From Luidia sarsii (lineage: Eukaryota > Echinodermata > Asteroidea > Paxillosida > Luidiidae), in assembly GCA_949987565.1 (NCBI GenBank), contig OX465104.1:25507757-25571756 (forward strand): a stretch of DNA of 64,000 nucleotides, in the 5' to 3' direction. A program made the translations under genes and the position numbers. Of the stretch, positions 62,051 through 64,000 are shown in pieces; the stretch's first letter is position 1; each line of letters begins with the position of its first letter. The notes beneath the pieces were generated by a model. The model was not told the origin of the DNA. It searched no databases and saw only the letters and a program-made list of their open reading frames with translations.

Positions 62051-64000
62051 TGTATAGTTCCAATTATGATCTTAAGTAGGCCGCAGCCACCCACTGCTCC
62101 ATATCAGCTTCCGCATCTTCCCCTGCCAGTTGCCATGGCAATGGAGGAGGGAGGCAAGCGAGATGGTGGCGTTGGCTCCTATTGCTTATTGATGGAGCAA
62201 GCATGGTTCAATGGACCCACCACACGGCAGTCTCCATAGAAACTTGAAAACAAAAAAAAGCTCGAAATGTCACACTGAAATTAAATTGCACTGTCAGTAA
62301 TTCTTTTTTAATCTATTTTTTCCCTAAGAATGATGACAGTAGATTCTTCATCTCCCCAATTTAGGAAAGATATTTGCATGGCAAAATGATGACAATAAAT
62401 CATCCTTTTCTTAAATATTAAGAAATAGAATTTATAGTGCTGACCAAATCAATTGAAGTGGAGTTATAATTTAAGGGTACCGGTAATGCAAAAAAAAATT
62501 TCATATTTTTTTTTTGAGGGGGGAGGGCCTGACATTATGATTACCAGTATTATTTAAATCCAAATAATTGTTATTTGAATAACGATTTAAAAACCTTTTT
62601 TTTTTTTTGACACAGGCCAAAAGAAAATGTGACGCAATAAAACCAATTGTGTTTGGTACATGTACATGTTAGTAGATGTGATCAAATGGTGGGTGTGTCC
62701 TTGCGCAGCACGACACTTCCTGTCAGTCAGAGCATAGCAGTGCATTGTGGGATTGAAAGAAACCAGAGCGATTCCTCTAAGTTTTCCCACACACATCGCA
62801 TTGCAAATAAACGCGATTATTTGAAAAAAGTTTCACTCACGATACAAATCCAAATAATAATCATGTTTAATGCGTCCACAGAAAAAGAATAAAAAAGAAA
62901 TTGAATCGCAATTCAAATCGCGATCCAAATAATCACGTTTTTTAAGGGCAGTGGAATTGACCCTATTGTCAGCTGTCTGCAGGGCTAATACATGTAAAAA
63001 GTAGATATTCAACAATGCAGAAGGGATCAAGAGGAAACCGGTACACATGTTACACATTATTGTCAGCTGAACCTCTGATAACTAAGCCGCAAAAAACCTT
63101 CATGAATAGATATTGCTTCATTCAAAGACTCGGTACTGCAGGCAAAGGAGGGGAAGTTCTGTTCTGACGCAGTACTGTACATGTACGGTAGTTACATGTA
63201 TGCATGCATTTGTAGACTCTTAGTACCTGTACACGTGTATACTATGTACAATGTAGATGCTCATATCACACAATTCATGCACATGAACTCCACTACACTA
63301 CAACTATTCCTTGTCAGTTAATCCACAAGCCTTGCCTTTCCACAGGGCTTGCCTTTGGGGTGCCCACAAAAACAAACAAACCCAGCTTTGATTCATAAAG
63401 TGGTGCACAAAAATGTTGCAAATTGCTTTAATACTGACTAACAGTAATATGACTACAATTACAGAGCTGACTGCACACATGAGAAGGGCTTGACATTTCC
63501 ATAGTAGCAGGACCTTAGTCTGTCAGACATTGTTGACATGTCTTGGGAGTGAAATCCCATCCATTCTCAAGACCTTTGGGTCAAGGGTGGCTTACAAATG
63601 GGCATTGGAACATCGCTGGTTTATATTAATAAGCTTGGGTGGGACTCTGACCAAGGACAAAGTCAAAAGGGGATTGATCACAGAGCTCAGACAAAGTGGT
63701 AGATTTCACCAGTAATTCCTAATGTAACAACCAATCATTGGCCCATGTGGCACCTAACCATAAGCATTGCACACTGTATGGTACATGTACTGTAAGTGTA
63801 AGTACTGCATTTCCGATGGATTATCTAATCTATTGCACATGTACAGGTGTACATGTACTGTACATTAAGGCTGTTGTCGTGAGAAAAAATTCTTGTCGAC
63901 ATGTCGCGAGAATTTTATGCCGACTGTCGACATTGTCGCGACAGAGATCTGATTTAGTCAAAAATCTGAAGTCACAATGTTGGATTTTTTTTAGTTGATA

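Larger units (their letters stand above)
59597..64000. other. Probable NAA60-like intron, no exon seen
   Basis: No minus-strand exon with NAA60 motifs was found. The stretch contains the 77-bp tandem repeat, TACATGTA-rich DNA, a repeat at about 62,680-62,830 shared with 33,990-34,150, and a piece at about 62,860-62,960 (TTGAATCGCAATTCAAATCG) shared with 54,650-54,705. Confidence 0.5.

Overview
This window is nuclear DNA from an animal. Its genes are split by many short GT-AG introns, and their products are animal proteins: a REXO5/NEF-sp-type 3'-5' RNA exonuclease and an NAA60-type N-acetyltransferase. Dispersed tRNA-like repeats, Penelope-like remnants, fold-back elements, minisatellites and TACATGTA-rich DNA make a marine invertebrate, perhaps an echinoderm or other basal deuterostome, the likeliest source. 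That placement is inference.

Layout. 1-11,440 is an array of a roughly 88-bp satellite (about 130 copies, + orientation) with larger block duplications; a second block is at 13,085-13,945. 11,440-20,700 is repeat-rich and holds a 1.2-kb duplication, Penelope-like 3' remnants and diverged dispersed repeats, with no gene I can support. 20,710-26,152 (+) is a five-exon gene for a 655-residue acidic protein of a family I do not recognise; its introns hold a (GGGTT)n block and a 16-bp minisatellite. 27,317-47,293 (-) is a complete 20-exon REXO5-like gene whose coding exons join in frame to an 802-residue protein. The two genes converge, with stop codons 1.2 kb apart. 47.3-58.4 kb is intergenic, with MITE-like elements, a GGGAA block and one unexplained complex segment. 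58,380-59,596 (-) holds the last two coding exons of an NAA60-like gene, separated by what looks like a minor-class (U12) AT-AC intron; its upstream exons were not found and probably lie beyond 64,000.

The most unusual signal is a mobile-element family whose terminal segment carries a hairpin identical in sequence to the 3' stem-loop of replication-dependent histone mRNAs (GGCTCTTTTCAGAGCC). It lies directly beside sequence homologous to the 88-bp satellite. Two further copies keep the stem by paired base changes. The satellite therefore appears to have arisen from DNA next to a histone-type hairpin.

All exon calls come from reading splice sites, frame and family motifs by eye; no alignment, transcript data or search was available.
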